A DNA stretch of 64,000 nucleotides from JBBQXK01 sp038209775 (lineage in GTDB: Bacteria; Pseudomonadota; Alphaproteobacteria; Rhodobacterales; Rhodobacteraceae): positions 59,682 to 123,681 of the forward strand of contig JBBQXK010000007.1 in NCBI GenBank assembly GCA_038209775.1. Direction: 5' to 3'. Made by a program: the position numbers and the translations under genes. Shown one piece after another: positions 17,812 through 27,061 of the stretch. Numbering within the stretch: the stretch's first letter is position 1; each line of letters starts with the position of its first letter. The notes below the pieces were generated by a model, which searched no databases, was not told the DNA's origin, and saw only the letters and a program-made list of their open reading frames with translations.

Positions 17812-19317
17812 ATGCTGCGCGGGATCATAGTGTTATCGCTTCTGGCCGGTCCTGCCATGGCACAGGTCCTTGATGACCGCCACCTGCCGGTGATCCCCCG
17901 CACCAAGTCAGAATCCGCCCGGATCGCCGGGGTTCTAAGCGCCCCCACCGATTTCACGGCACCTGAACCGTTCGAGGCGAAACCCGCCGGCGCCGCCACC
18001 GTGCGCGCCACCGCCACGGCGGATGCCTTTTCGCAGTCGTCCGCCAACATGCCCTTTGCGCGGGAACTGGATTTCAAACTGGGCAACGGCCTCTTCCGCA
18101 AGACCTGGGTCGCTGCCCCCGCCTCGACACTGGCCTCGGACGGGCTGGGGCCCCTCTACAACGCGCGCGGCTGTCAGGATTGCCACCTCAAGGACGGTCG
18201 CGGCCACCCGCCCGAGGGGCCGGCGGATGGCCGGGTGTCGATGCTGATGCGCCTGTCGGTGCCGGGTGGCACCAGCCCGGCAGAGATTGCAGGCTACTAC
18301 GCCACCCTGCCAGATCCCATATACGGCAATCAGTTACAGGATTTCGCCACCCCCGGGCAAACCGCCGAGGGGCACCTTGGCATCACCTGGGCCGACCTGC
18401 CCGTGACGCTGGCCGATGGCACCATCGTCACCCTGCGCGCCCCCACCTATGCCCTGACCGACCCCGCCTATGGCCCCCCCTCCACCGCCATGATGCTGTC
18501 GCCCCGCGTAGCCCCGCAGATGATCGGCCTCGGCCTGTTGGAGGCGATCCCCGCCGCTGACATCCTGGCCCGCGAAGACCCAAACGACGCCGACAACGAC
18601 GGCATCTCGGGCCGCGCACAGATCGTGATGAGTGCGGAATACGGCGTGCCGATGCTGGGCCGCTTCGGGCTCAAGGCGGGGGCGGCGACGGTCAGGGACC
18701 AATCGGCGGCGGCCTTCTCGGGCGACATGGGCCTGTCGACCACCCTGCACCCGGCGCCATCGGGGGAATGCACGGCGGCGCAACCCGCCTGCCTGACCGC
18801 ACCCAACGGCGCGCAAGCCATCCACGACGGGCAAGAGGTGTCGGACGAGGCGCTGGCGCTTGTCACCTTCTACGCCCGCAATCTGGGCGTGCCCGAACGG
18901 CGCCGCTTGGATGACCCCGCCGTGCTGCGTGGCAAGGCCTTGTTTTACGGCTTGAACTGCACCGGCTGCCACACCCCGAAACACGTTACCAACCGCCTGA
19001 AAGATCAGCCGGAACAAAGCTTTCAGCTGATCTGGCCACACACCGACCTCCTCCTCCACGACATGGGCGAAGGCCTTGCCGACAACCGCCCAGAAGCGCG
19101 CGCTGATGGGCGCGAATGGCGCACTCCACCCCTGTGGGGCATCGGCTTGACCGCGCAGGTATCGGGGCATACGCAATTCCTGCATGACGGGCGGGCAAGG
19201 TCACTGCTCGAGGCCATCCTGTGGCACGGGGGCGAGGGGCGGGCCGCCCGCGATGGTGTCGCAGCCCTGCCAACCGCCGACCGCGACGCCCTCATTGCCT
19301 ATCTGGAGAGCCTTTAG
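17812..19317 (+). CDS. Di-heme oxidoreductase family (DHOR) c-type cytochrome
   Basis: 501 residues with signal peptide (MLRGIIVLSLLAGPAMAQ). Two covalent heme motifs are visible: CQDCH (C121-H125) and CTGCH (C383-H387). The spacing and the ILAREDPNDADNDGISG calcium-like loop are typical of the DHOR/'thiol oxidoreductase' family found beside imelysins. It likely handles electron transfer or metal reduction in the periplasm during iron acquisition; this is family context, not shown. ATG 17812 is preceded by AAGGGAACGG and gives the signal peptide; the frame extends upstream without one. Confidence 0.88.
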   Translation: MLRGIIVLSLLAGPAMAQVLDDRHLPVIPRTKSESARIAGVLSAPTDFTAPEPFEAKPAGAATVRATATADAFSQSSANMPFARELDFKLGNGLFRKTWVAAPASTLASDGLGPLYNARGCQDCHLKDGRGHPPEGPADGRVSMLMRLSVPGGTSPAEIAGYYATLPDPIYGNQLQDFATPGQTAEGHLGITWADLPVTLADGTIVTLRAPTYALTDPAYGPPSTAMMLSPRVAPQMIGLGLLEAIPAADILAREDPNDADNDGISGRAQIVMSAEYGVPMLGRFGLKAGAATVRDQSAAAFSGDMGLSTTLHPAPSGECTAAQPACLTAPNGAQAIHDGQEVSDEALALVTFYARNLGVPERRRLDDPAVLRGKALFYGLNCTGCHTPKHVTNRLKDQPEQSFQLIWPHTDLLLHDMGEGLADNRPEARADGREWRTPPLWGIGLTAQVSGHTQFLHDGRARSLLEAILWHGGEGRAARDGVAALPTADRDALIAYLESL

Positions 19318-20283
19318 ATGCGCGCCCTTGCCCTTGCCCTTTGCCTCATCGCATCCCCCGCGTTGGCCGATGTGGCCGAGGTTGTCACCACCCAGATCCG
19401 CCCCGCCCATGCCCGCTTTGCCGCCGCCACCGCCGACCTTGCGGCGATTGACACTTGCGATGCTGCAACTCTGCAACCTGCCTTTCACACCGCCTATGAT
19501 ACCTGGATGGGGCTGTCATACCTGCACCTTGGCCCGGTCGAACAGGATGGCCGCGGCCTTGCCATTGCCTTCTGGCCCGATCCGAAATCGCTGGGGGCCA
19601 AGGCACAGCGCGGGCTGCTGACGGGCGATGCGGCCGCGCTGACGCCAGCGAACTTCGCACAGCAATCGGTCGCGGCGCGCGGGCTTACGGGGCTTGAGCG
19701 CTTGCTTTACCCTGCCGATCCGCTGCCCGCCGATCCCTGCCCCCTGATCCGCGCCACCACCCGCGATCTGGCCCGCATGGCCAGTGCAATTGACGCAGGC
19801 TGGGGGCCGTTCGGTGATCTGTTGCTGACCGCAGGCGACCCCGGCAACACCAGTTTCCTGTCCAAAACCGAGGCGCGGCAGGCCCTGTTCACGCAACTGG
19901 CGGCGGGGCTTGAATACATTGCTGATCAGCGGCTTGGCCGCCCCTTGGGCACCTTCGACAAACCCCGCCCCGAACGCGCCGAGGCCCGCGCCTCGGGCCG
20001 CTCGGTTCGCCATGTCATCCTGTCACTGGTGGCGCTGCGCGACATGGCGGCGGCGTTGAATCCAGCCAGCCCACTGACGCTGGCCGCGTTCGACCGGGCC
20101 ATCGACGCCGCGACGCGGCTGGCTGACGATGATCCCGCTTTGCAAGGCGTGGCCGCTCCGCAAGGCCGATTGAAGGTTGAAATCCTGCAACAGGACGTCC
20201 GCGCCATCCGTGACACGGCGCTGGCCGAAATGGTGCCTGCCCTTGGTGTAGGCCTTGGTTTCAACGCGCAGGATGGTGACTGA
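19318..20283 (+). CDS. Second, shorter imelysin-family periplasmic protein
   Basis: 321 residues with a signal peptide (MRALALALCLIASPALA). Imelysin-like features are the helical bundle, the TAYDTWMGLSYLHLGPVEQDGR stretch in place of the longer first domain, and GLTGLERLLYPADP, which replaces the classic GxHxxE with GLTGLE (the His is lost, the Glu kept). Its ATG directly follows the stop of the DHOR gene. A divergent paralogue in the same operon suggests a two-protein envelope complex around the cytochrome. Confidence 0.8.
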   Translation: MRALALALCLIASPALADVAEVVTTQIRPAHARFAAATADLAAIDTCDAATLQPAFHTAYDTWMGLSYLHLGPVEQDGRGLAIAFWPDPKSLGAKAQRGLLTGDAAALTPANFAQQSVAARGLTGLERLLYPADPLPADPCPLIRATTRDLARMASAIDAGWGPFGDLLLTAGDPGNTSFLSKTEARQALFTQLAAGLEYIADQRLGRPLGTFDKPRPERAEARASGRSVRHVILSLVALRDMAAALNPASPLTLAAFDRAIDAATRLADDDPALQGVAAPQGRLKVEILQQDVRAIRDTALAEMVPALGVGLGFNAQDGD

Positions 20284-20284
20284 C

Positions 20285-21340
20285 ATGGCCACCCGGCGCG
20301 GGTTTCTGGCGGGGCTGGCCGCGCTGTCGCTGCCGGTGCCGTCATGGGCCGATGCCGGAAGCCCCGCGTTTCTGGCGGCGGGCAAAGAGGGTGACGCCTT
20401 CACCCTGCACGGCCTGTCCGCCACGGGTGACAGCCTGTTCCGCATCCCCCTGCCCGCCCGTGGCCACGCCGCTGCCGCCCATCCGGCGCGGCCCCTTGCC
20501 GTGGCCTTTGCCCGCAGGCCCGGCAGCTTTGCGCTGGTGATCGACTGCACCACCGGGGCCGTCCTGCACCGCCTGACGCCACCCGTGGGTTTGCAGTTCA
20601 ACGGGCACGGATGTTTCTCTGCCGATGGCCAGATGCTGATGACCTCTGAAGTGGTGGGCGACACGTCGGAAGGGCGGATCGGCATGTGGGACGCCACATT
20701 TGCCCGGATGGGCGATGTGCCCTCGGGCGGGATCGGGCCGCATGACCTCAAACGGCTGGGCGACGGGCGGGTGGTGGTGGCAAACGGCGGCATCCGCACC
20801 GACCCCACCGACCGCACCAAGCTGAACCTCGGCACGATGCGCCCTAACCTTACCTTGCTGTCCGATTCCGGCGCGATGCTGGATCAGGCCGAACTGCCGC
20901 CCGACATGTCGCAGAACTCCATCCGCCATCTGGCGCTGTCCGGCACCGGCGTGGCCTTTGCCCTGCAGTGGGAGGGCGATGCGGCCGAACCCGTGCCGTT
21001 GCTGGGCCTCTGGACCCCGGGTTCCGCCCCCCGCCTGTGCGCGGCTTTCCCCGGGGATGCCTATGCGATGCAGGGTTATGCCGGGTCCATCGCCGCCGCC
21101 AATGGCCAGATCGCCATTACCTCGCCCAAGGGCGGCGTGGTGATGATCTTTGATGACGAGGGTCAGCCGTTGGCCACCCACCAACGTCTGGACATCTGCG
21201 GCATAGCACCAGGCGCCGACGGGTTTGTGGCCACCGACGGGCAGGGTGCCGTCTGGTCTTGCACCACAGGCGGCCTTGCGCCCCTGCAACGCCACGCCAC
21301 GGGGTGGGACAATCATCTGGTGCCTGTCGGCCAAGTCTGA
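20285..21340 (+). CDS. DUF1513 family exported protein (TAT signal)
   Basis: 351 residues. The start has a twin-arginine-type signal (MATRRGFLAGLAALSLPVP). The body looks like a seven-bladed beta-propeller, with repeated short strand motifs (HPARPLAVAFARRPG, GRIGMWDATFARMGDVPSGGIGPHD, RHLALSGTGVAFALQ). DUF1513 genes regularly close imelysin-DHOR-imelysin operons; the function is unknown. ATG 20285 starts one base after the previous stop; the extra upstream ten residues (from 20255) lie inside the preceding gene. Confidence 0.82.
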   Translation: MATRRGFLAGLAALSLPVPSWADAGSPAFLAAGKEGDAFTLHGLSATGDSLFRIPLPARGHAAAAHPARPLAVAFARRPGSFALVIDCTTGAVLHRLTPPVGLQFNGHGCFSADGQMLMTSEVVGDTSEGRIGMWDATFARMGDVPSGGIGPHDLKRLGDGRVVVANGGIRTDPTDRTKLNLGTMRPNLTLLSDSGAMLDQAELPPDMSQNSIRHLALSGTGVAFALQWEGDAAEPVPLLGLWTPGSAPRLCAAFPGDAYAMQGYAGSIAAANGQIAITSPKGGVVMIFDDEGQPLATHQRLDICGIAPGADGFVATDGQGAVWSCTTGGLAPLQRHATGWDNHLVPVGQV

Positions 21341-21400
21341 CGCGCGACACCGCCGGTCATGACGCCCTACAGAATTCTTGCGCGGTTCCCGAAGGCTGTT

Positions 21401-21410
21401 ACTGTACAGT
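21401..21410. promoter_or_regulatory. Perfect 10-bp palindrome ACTGTACAGT upstream of the methylated-amine operon
   Basis: ACTGTACAGT is self-complementary and sits 19 nt before the ATG at 21430, in the only gap between the DUF1513 gene and the operon. Flanks (GTT/TTG) do not extend the symmetry cleanly. As it lies in the promoter/leader zone it could be an operator, for instance for the TetR-type regulator at 32449. This is position-based inference. Confidence 0.4.
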
Positions 21411-21429
21411 TGTTCAGCAAGGAATCGCC

Positions 21430-23493
21430 ATGCCCCGCGACCCCCGCCATGACGTGCTGTTCCAGCCGGTCAGGATCGGGCCGAAACTGGCCCGCAACCG
21501 TTTCTTTCAGGTGCCGCACGCTTCAGGCATGACCAACGCCGCCCCCCACGTCCGTGCCGCCTTCCGCGAGATGAAGGCCGAGGGGGGTTGGGCCGTAGTG
21601 TCAACCGGCGCCTGTTCGGTTGACCCCTCATCCGACGACAGCCCCTTTCCCGCAGCCACCCTGTGGGATGCCGCCGACATACGCGCGCATGCCCTGATGA
21701 CAGAAGCCGTCCACCGGCAGGGCGCACTTGCGGCGGTCGAGTTGTGGCACGGCGGCGCGGCGGCGATGAACCGCACCACGCGGATGGCCCCCCTGTCGCC
21801 GTCGGGGGTGCCATGGATGGCCACGCATGTGGGCTTCATGTCGTCGGCCCGCCCCCGGGTGATGGATGCGGGCGATATCCGCGACCTGATCCGCTGGCAT
21901 GCCGAGGCGGCGGTGCGGGCCGAAGAGGCCGGGTTCGACGTCCTCTATGTCTATGCCGGCATGGGATATCTGCCCTATCAGTTCCTGATGTCCGACTATA
22001 ACCACCGCACCGATGCCTATGGTGGGTCGGTCGCCAACCGGGTGCGGCTGGTGGCGCAACTGATCGACGCGGTGCGTGACGCGACGGGCGGTCGCTGCGC
22101 CGTGGCGTTGCGCATTTCGATGCAGGAATTGCGTGGCCGTCCGTCCGAAGTGGCCCCGTCCGAGGCGCATGAGGTGATCGGACATCTGCGCGATGCCCCC
22201 GACCTTTTCGACGTCAAGATGGACTATTCCGCCACCGACTGCGCCGCCAGCCGCTACACCCCCGAAGGCAGCCACGAAACCGTGGTCGACTTCATGAAAT
22301 CGGTGACAGACAAGCCCGTGGTCGGCGTCGGCCGCTTCACCTCGCCCGACACGATGGTGTCGATGGTCAAGCGCGGTATCCTTGATTTCATCGGCGGCGC
22401 GCGGCCCTCGATCGCTGACCCCTTCCTGCCCCGCAAGATCGACGAGGGGCGGTCCGAGGACATCCGCGAATGCATCGGCTGCAACCTCTGCATTTCGTCA
22501 TGGCACGACGGTGTCTGGGTCCGCTGCACCCAGAACCCCACGGCGGGTGAGGAATGGCGGCGTGGCTGGCACCCCGAGATCGTGAGGCGTGACGGGCAGG
22601 GGCAGGTGCTGGTCGTCGGCGGCGGCCCGGCGGGGCTTGAGGCGGCGCTGACGCTGGGGCGGCGGGGGTATGACGTGGCCTTGGCTGACCGGGCGCGGAC
22701 GTTTGGCGGCAGGCTTCGCTGGGAAACCTCGCTGCCGGGCCTGCGCGAATGGCACCGGGTGGTAGACTACCGGATGGGCCAGTTGGCAAAGATGCCGAAC
22801 GTGACGCTTTACCCCGAAAGCGACCTTTCTCCCGGCGATGTGCAGGATTTCAACGCGTCCCATGTGGTGATCGCCACCGGGGCCCGCTGGCTGCCGCACC
22901 TTTGCGGCGCGAACGAATTGCCATCCGGCCCCCTGACCGCCCCCCGCGTCTATACCCCCGACGATCTTGCGGCGGGCGTGGTGCCCGAGGGGCCGGTGGC
23001 GGTGTTCGACTATGACAATTACTATCTCGGCTCGGCCATCGCGGAATCGCTGGCGGGTCAGGGGGTTACCTACATCACCACTGCAGGGGCGGCGGCGGCT
23101 TGGGGGTTCATGACCAATGAACAGCCGCTGGTGCATCAATCGTTTGCCAAGAAGGGCATCGCGCTGCGCACGCTGGAGGTGGTCACGGGGTTCGACGGTG
23201 ACACCCTGCACCTGGCGGGCATCTTCACCGGCGTGCCCACGCAGATCGCCGCGCGGTCGCTGGTGATTGTCGGCTACCGCGCTCCGGGCAGTGCCCTCTA
23301 TGACGCCCTCGCCCCTGATGCAAAACCCGGTACGCTGCACCTGACAGGTGATGCCAACGCGCCGGGGGCCATCGTGCATGCGGTCTATCAGGGCCACAGG
23401 ACTGCGCAAGAACTGGGTGCCGCCCGTGTCACCATCCGCCGCGATGCCCCCTTTGCGCCGCGCGATTTCCAGATGCCGCAGGCCGCCGAATGA
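21430..23493 (+). CDS. Trimethylamine dehydrogenase-like FMN/4Fe-4S/FAD oxidoreductase
   Basis: 687 residues with the three-part layout of the Old Yellow Enzyme/trimethylamine dehydrogenase/2,4-dienoyl-CoA reductase group: a TIM-barrel FMN domain (1 to about 340, with VGRFTSPD and IGGARPSIADP near its end), a 4Fe-4S cluster (CIGCNLC at 348-354, fourth Cys in VRCTQNP), and an NAD(P)/FAD domain starting VLVVGGGPAGLEAA (about 393). In the operon it is coupled by ATGA to an MttB-family methyltransferase, so oxidative demethylation of a methylated amine or betaine is likely. The exact substrate is not determinable. The frame is open upstream, but MPRDPRHDVLFQPV at 21430 is the natural start. Confidence 0.85.
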   Translation: MPRDPRHDVLFQPVRIGPKLARNRFFQVPHASGMTNAAPHVRAAFREMKAEGGWAVVSTGACSVDPSSDDSPFPAATLWDAADIRAHALMTEAVHRQGALAAVELWHGGAAAMNRTTRMAPLSPSGVPWMATHVGFMSSARPRVMDAGDIRDLIRWHAEAAVRAEEAGFDVLYVYAGMGYLPYQFLMSDYNHRTDAYGGSVANRVRLVAQLIDAVRDATGGRCAVALRISMQELRGRPSEVAPSEAHEVIGHLRDAPDLFDVKMDYSATDCAASRYTPEGSHETVVDFMKSVTDKPVVGVGRFTSPDTMVSMVKRGILDFIGGARPSIADPFLPRKIDEGRSEDIRECIGCNLCISSWHDGVWVRCTQNPTAGEEWRRGWHPEIVRRDGQGQVLVVGGGPAGLEAALTLGRRGYDVALADRARTFGGRLRWETSLPGLREWHRVVDYRMGQLAKMPNVTLYPESDLSPGDVQDFNASHVVIATGARWLPHLCGANELPSGPLTAPRVYTPDDLAAGVVPEGPVAVFDYDNYYLGSAIAESLAGQGVTYITTAGAAAAWGFMTNEQPLVHQSFAKKGIALRTLEVVTGFDGDTLHLAGIFTGVPTQIAARSLVIVGYRAPGSALYDALAPDAKPGTLHLTGDANAPGAIVHAVYQGHRTAQELGAARVTIRRDAPFAPRDFQMPQAAE

Positions 23494-25007
23494 CAAGGTC
23501 CGAGGGGCGCAGCCGCCGGACGCAGGCCAAGGGCATCCCGCAGCGCCCCTTCGGTCAGGTCGAACGGCGCTTGCCCCCGGTCTGCGTCATCTCTGACGAT
23601 CAGGTGGCGGCGATCCACCATGCGGGGCTGCAAGTGCTGTCGGAACAGGGGATGCGCGTGCTGCATCCCCCTGCCCGCGAATTGTATGCGGCGGCTGGCG
23701 CGCGGGTGACGGGTGACACCGTCCGCCTTGACCCCGCGATGATTGCCGAACACCTGCGCGCGGTGCCCGAAGCCTTTACCCTGACCGCTCGCAACCCGAC
23801 CCGCAATCTGCGCGCCGGGGGTGGCCACTGCATCTATGGTGCCATCGGCGGCCCTGCCTATGTGATGGACAACGACCGTGGCCGCCGTGACGGCACCTTT
23901 GCCGAGATGTGCGACTACATCCGGCTGATCCAGACACTGAACGTCCTGCATCAAGAGGGCGGCGGTCCGTTCGAGCCGCTGGACCTGCCCGCCAACACCC
24001 GCCATCTGGATATCTACCACGCCCAGATCCGCCTGACGGACAAGTCGTGGCAAACCCAGACCCTTGGCCACGCCCGCACCATGGACGGCATCGAGATGGC
24101 CGCGATCATGCTGGGCACCACGCCCGAAGGGCTGGCGGACACGCCGGTGCTTCTGGGGATCATCAACACCAACTCGCCCCTGCAACTGGATGTGCCGATG
24201 GCCGAGGGGCTGATGGCCTTGGCCGCCCATGGTCAGGTCAACGTCATCACCCCCTTTACCCTGGCGGGTGCGATGGCCCCGGTTACCGTGGCGGGCGCAC
24301 TGGTGTTGCAGCATGCCGAGGCGATGGCGGGCATCGTGCTGACCCAGATCGTGCGCCCGGGTGTGCCGGTGATGTACGGCGGCTTCACCTCGAACGTCGA
24401 CATGCGGTCAGGCGCCCCCGCCTTCGGCACGCCGGAATATGCCAAGGCCGCACAGGCGTCGGGTCAGCTTGCGCGCCACATCGGCGTGCCGTTCCGGTCA
24501 TCCAACGTCACGGCGGCGAACGAGGTGGACGCTCAGGCGGCCTACGAATCGCAGATGGCGCTGTGGGGCGCGCTGACCGGGGGTGCGCATCTTCTGAACC
24601 ATGCGGCGGGGTGGATGCACGGCGGCCTGACGGCGAGTTTCGAGAAGCTGATCCTTGATGCCGAGATGCTGCAGATGATGGACGCCTATTTCGAACCTTT
24701 GGGCACGTCCCCGGATGACCTGGCACTGGATGCCATTCTTGAAGCGGGCGCAGGCGGGCATTTCTTTGGCACGGCGCATACGATGGAACGTTATCAGACG
24801 GCGTTCCATGCACCCATGCTGTCGAACTGGGACAACCACCCGAACTGGCTGCTCAAAGGCAGCATCGATGCCCGTGCCCGGGCCAATACCGTGTGGAAGG
24901 AACTCTTGGCCGAGGCGGTTGATCCCCCCCTCGACCCCGCCATTGATGACGCACTGACCGCCTATGTCACCCGCCGCAAGGCCGAAGGCGGGGCACCGAT
25001 GAACTGA
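23490..25007 (+). CDS. MttB-family (trimethylamine/betaine) methyltransferase, no pyrrolysine
   Basis: 505 residues, matching the usual MttB length of about 490-510. Recognisable stretches are IYGAIGGPAYVMDNDRGRR, LDIYHAQIRLTDKSWQTQT, GTPEYAKAAQASGQLARH and the Gly-rich LEAGAGGHFFGTAHTMERY near the C-terminus. The frame is not interrupted by TAG, so it is a non-pyrrolysine member, of which some act on glycine betaine, proline betaine or carnitine and pass the methyl group to a corrinoid protein. No corrinoid protein gene is seen here. ATGA overlap with the flavoprotein upstream; TGATG overlap with the hydrolase downstream. Confidence 0.87.
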   Translation: MTRSEGRSRRTQAKGIPQRPFGQVERRLPPVCVISDDQVAAIHHAGLQVLSEQGMRVLHPPARELYAAAGARVTGDTVRLDPAMIAEHLRAVPEAFTLTARNPTRNLRAGGGHCIYGAIGGPAYVMDNDRGRRDGTFAEMCDYIRLIQTLNVLHQEGGGPFEPLDLPANTRHLDIYHAQIRLTDKSWQTQTLGHARTMDGIEMAAIMLGTTPEGLADTPVLLGIINTNSPLQLDVPMAEGLMALAAHGQVNVITPFTLAGAMAPVTVAGALVLQHAEAMAGIVLTQIVRPGVPVMYGGFTSNVDMRSGAPAFGTPEYAKAAQASGQLARHIGVPFRSSNVTAANEVDAQAAYESQMALWGALTGGAHLLNHAAGWMHGGLTASFEKLILDAEMLQMMDAYFEPLGTSPDDLALDAILEAGAGGHFFGTAHTMERYQTAFHAPMLSNWDNHPNWLLKGSIDARARANTVWKELLAEAVDPPLDPAIDDALTAYVTRRKAEGGAPMN

Positions 25008-27040
25008 TGGGCAAGCGCAAGGGCGGCAGGATGCTGATACGGACCGACTATCCCTTTGATCTGGATGAGATTGAGAATATCTGGGTGCCGATGCCCGACG
25101 GCACCCGTCTGGCCGGCCGCCTGTGGCTGCCGCGTGATGCTGGCCCGGTGCCGCTGATCCTGGAATATCTGCCCTACCGCAAACGCGACGGCACCCGCGC
25201 ACGGGATGAAGGGATGCACCGCTATCTCGCGCGCCACGGCTATGCATGCCTGCGGCTGGACATCCGGGGGACGGGCGACAGCGAAGGGCTGATCGACGAC
25301 GAATATTCGGTGCAGGAACAAGAGGATGGCGTTGCTGCAATCGCCTGGCTGGCAGCGCAGGATTGGTGCGACGGCCAGGTCGCGATGTATGGCATAAGCT
25401 GGGGCGGCTTCAACGGGTTGCAGATCGCCGCCCGCCAGCCGCCTGCGCTGAAGACGATCATCACCGTGGGGTCGACCGACGACCGCTATGCGACCGACAT
25501 CCATTGGGTGGGCGGATGCCTGTCAAAGGACAATTTCGACTGGTCCTCGACGATGTTCGCGATGCAGGACCTGCCCCCCGACCCGATGATCGTGGGCGAC
25601 CAGTGGCGCGCGATGTGGGAGGCGCGGCGTGAGGCGAACGTGCCATGGATTCTCAATTGGCTGCGGCATCAGTCGCGCGACGCCTATTGGCGGCAGGGGT
25701 CGGTCTGCGGGGATTTCTCGGAGATCACGATCCCGGTCTATGCCGTCTCGGGCTGGGCCGACAACTATTCCGAAAGTATCCCGCGCCTCTTGGCCGGGCT
25801 GACCTGCCCGCGTCTGGGCCTGATCGGCCCCTGGGCGCATTCGTTCCCGCATGACGTGACCGTGCAGCCCGCCATCGGCTGGCTGCAAGAGGTGCTGCGC
25901 TGGTGCGATCATTGGCTGAAGGGGCGCGACACAGGGATCATGGACGAACCCATGCTGCGCGTCTGGATGCAGGACCATGTGCCCCCGAAAACCTGCTACC
26001 GCGACCGACCCGGGCGGTGGGTGGCCGAGGCGGAATGGCCCTCGCCCCGGATCGAACACCGCCGCCTAGGGCTTGGGGCCGGGGGGCGGCTTGGGGTTGA
26101 TACCGGCGGTGTGGCAAGCATCTGCTCGCCGCTGTGGGTCGGCCTTGGGGCGGGTGAGGTCGGGCGGTATGGCGATGCGGCGGAATGGGCGGTGGACCAG
26201 CGTGAGGATGACGGCGGATCGCTGGTGTTCCTCAGCGAACCCCTGACCGAGCCGCTGGAGATCCTTGGTGCCCCGCAACTGCACCTGCGTTTCGCCAGCG
26301 ACAAACCGCGGGCGCTGGTCTCGGTCAGGTTGAACGACGTCGCGCCAAATGGCGCATCCACTCGCATTACCGTTGGCCACCTGAACCTCTGCCACCGCCA
26401 CGGCCACGGAAACCCCATGGCCCTGACCCCCGGTCAGATCGAAACCGCGCAGGTCGATCTTGACGACATCGCCCATTCATTCCCGACAGGGCACCGCATC
26501 GCGGTATCGCTGTCCACGGTCTACTGGCCCATCGCCTGGCCGTCACCCGACCTTGCCACCCTGACCATCCACCTTGGCGACAGTGCCCTTGAACTCCCGG
26601 TGCGCCCGCCCGATCCCGCTGATGCCGCCCTGCGCCCCTTCGGCCCCGCCGAAGGCGCTGCCATGGGCGAACAGCACGACCTGCCCGTCGACAAAGGCCC
26701 TGTCCGCAGCGTCACGCGTGACCTCCTGTCCGGCGAAATGGTGGTCGATTTCCCGCGCTGGACCTATGCCACCCATATGCCCGCCATCGACCAGACCCAC
26801 CGGGGCCGCGCCCTTTGCCGTCACATCATCACCGACGGCGACCCCCTCAGCGCGACCTGCGAAACCAGCTATGAGGTCCAGATCGAGCGGCCCGACGGCG
26901 TGTTCCGGCATGAAAGTCACGGCACCCTGACCTCTGACGCCACCCATTTCCGCGTGCAGATGACCCTGCGGATCAGCGAGAACGGCGAACAGGTGTTCGC
27001 CCGCCACTGGGACGAAAGGATACCCCGTGACCATATGTAA
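25007..27040 (+). CDS. CocE/NonD-family alpha/beta hydrolase
   Basis: 677 residues: an N-terminal alpha/beta-hydrolase domain with nucleophile motif YGISWGG (Ser131), likely acid and base in SGWADNYSES and GPWAHSFPHD, an alpha-helical cap, and a C-terminal jelly-roll domain as in cocaine esterase. It probably cleaves an ester or amide bond. In this operon it may release the methylated amine from a larger compound after import, which is inference. Start ATG 25007 overlaps the MttB stop; MLIRTDYP 24 nt later is an alternative. No signal peptide is seen, so it should be cytoplasmic. Confidence 0.87.
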   Translation: MGKRKGGRMLIRTDYPFDLDEIENIWVPMPDGTRLAGRLWLPRDAGPVPLILEYLPYRKRDGTRARDEGMHRYLARHGYACLRLDIRGTGDSEGLIDDEYSVQEQEDGVAAIAWLAAQDWCDGQVAMYGISWGGFNGLQIAARQPPALKTIITVGSTDDRYATDIHWVGGCLSKDNFDWSSTMFAMQDLPPDPMIVGDQWRAMWEARREANVPWILNWLRHQSRDAYWRQGSVCGDFSEITIPVYAVSGWADNYSESIPRLLAGLTCPRLGLIGPWAHSFPHDVTVQPAIGWLQEVLRWCDHWLKGRDTGIMDEPMLRVWMQDHVPPKTCYRDRPGRWVAEAEWPSPRIEHRRLGLGAGGRLGVDTGGVASICSPLWVGLGAGEVGRYGDAAEWAVDQREDDGGSLVFLSEPLTEPLEILGAPQLHLRFASDKPRALVSVRLNDVAPNGASTRITVGHLNLCHRHGHGNPMALTPGQIETAQVDLDDIAHSFPTGHRIAVSLSTVYWPIAWPSPDLATLTIHLGDSALELPVRPPDPADAALRPFGPAEGAAMGEQHDLPVDKGPVRSVTRDLLSGEMVVDFPRWTYATHMPAIDQTHRGRALCRHIITDGDPLSATCETSYEVQIERPDGVFRHESHGTLTSDATHFRVQMTLRISENGEQVFARHWDERIPRDHM

Positions 27041-27061
27041 CCCGGCAGGGAGCATCCGCTG

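Noticed and set aside
16404..18101. 565-residue minus-strand frame opposite the imelysin and DHOR genes
   Set aside because: Spans two real genes and their gap on the other strand, is Gly/Arg/His-rich, and has no motif or ribosome binding site.
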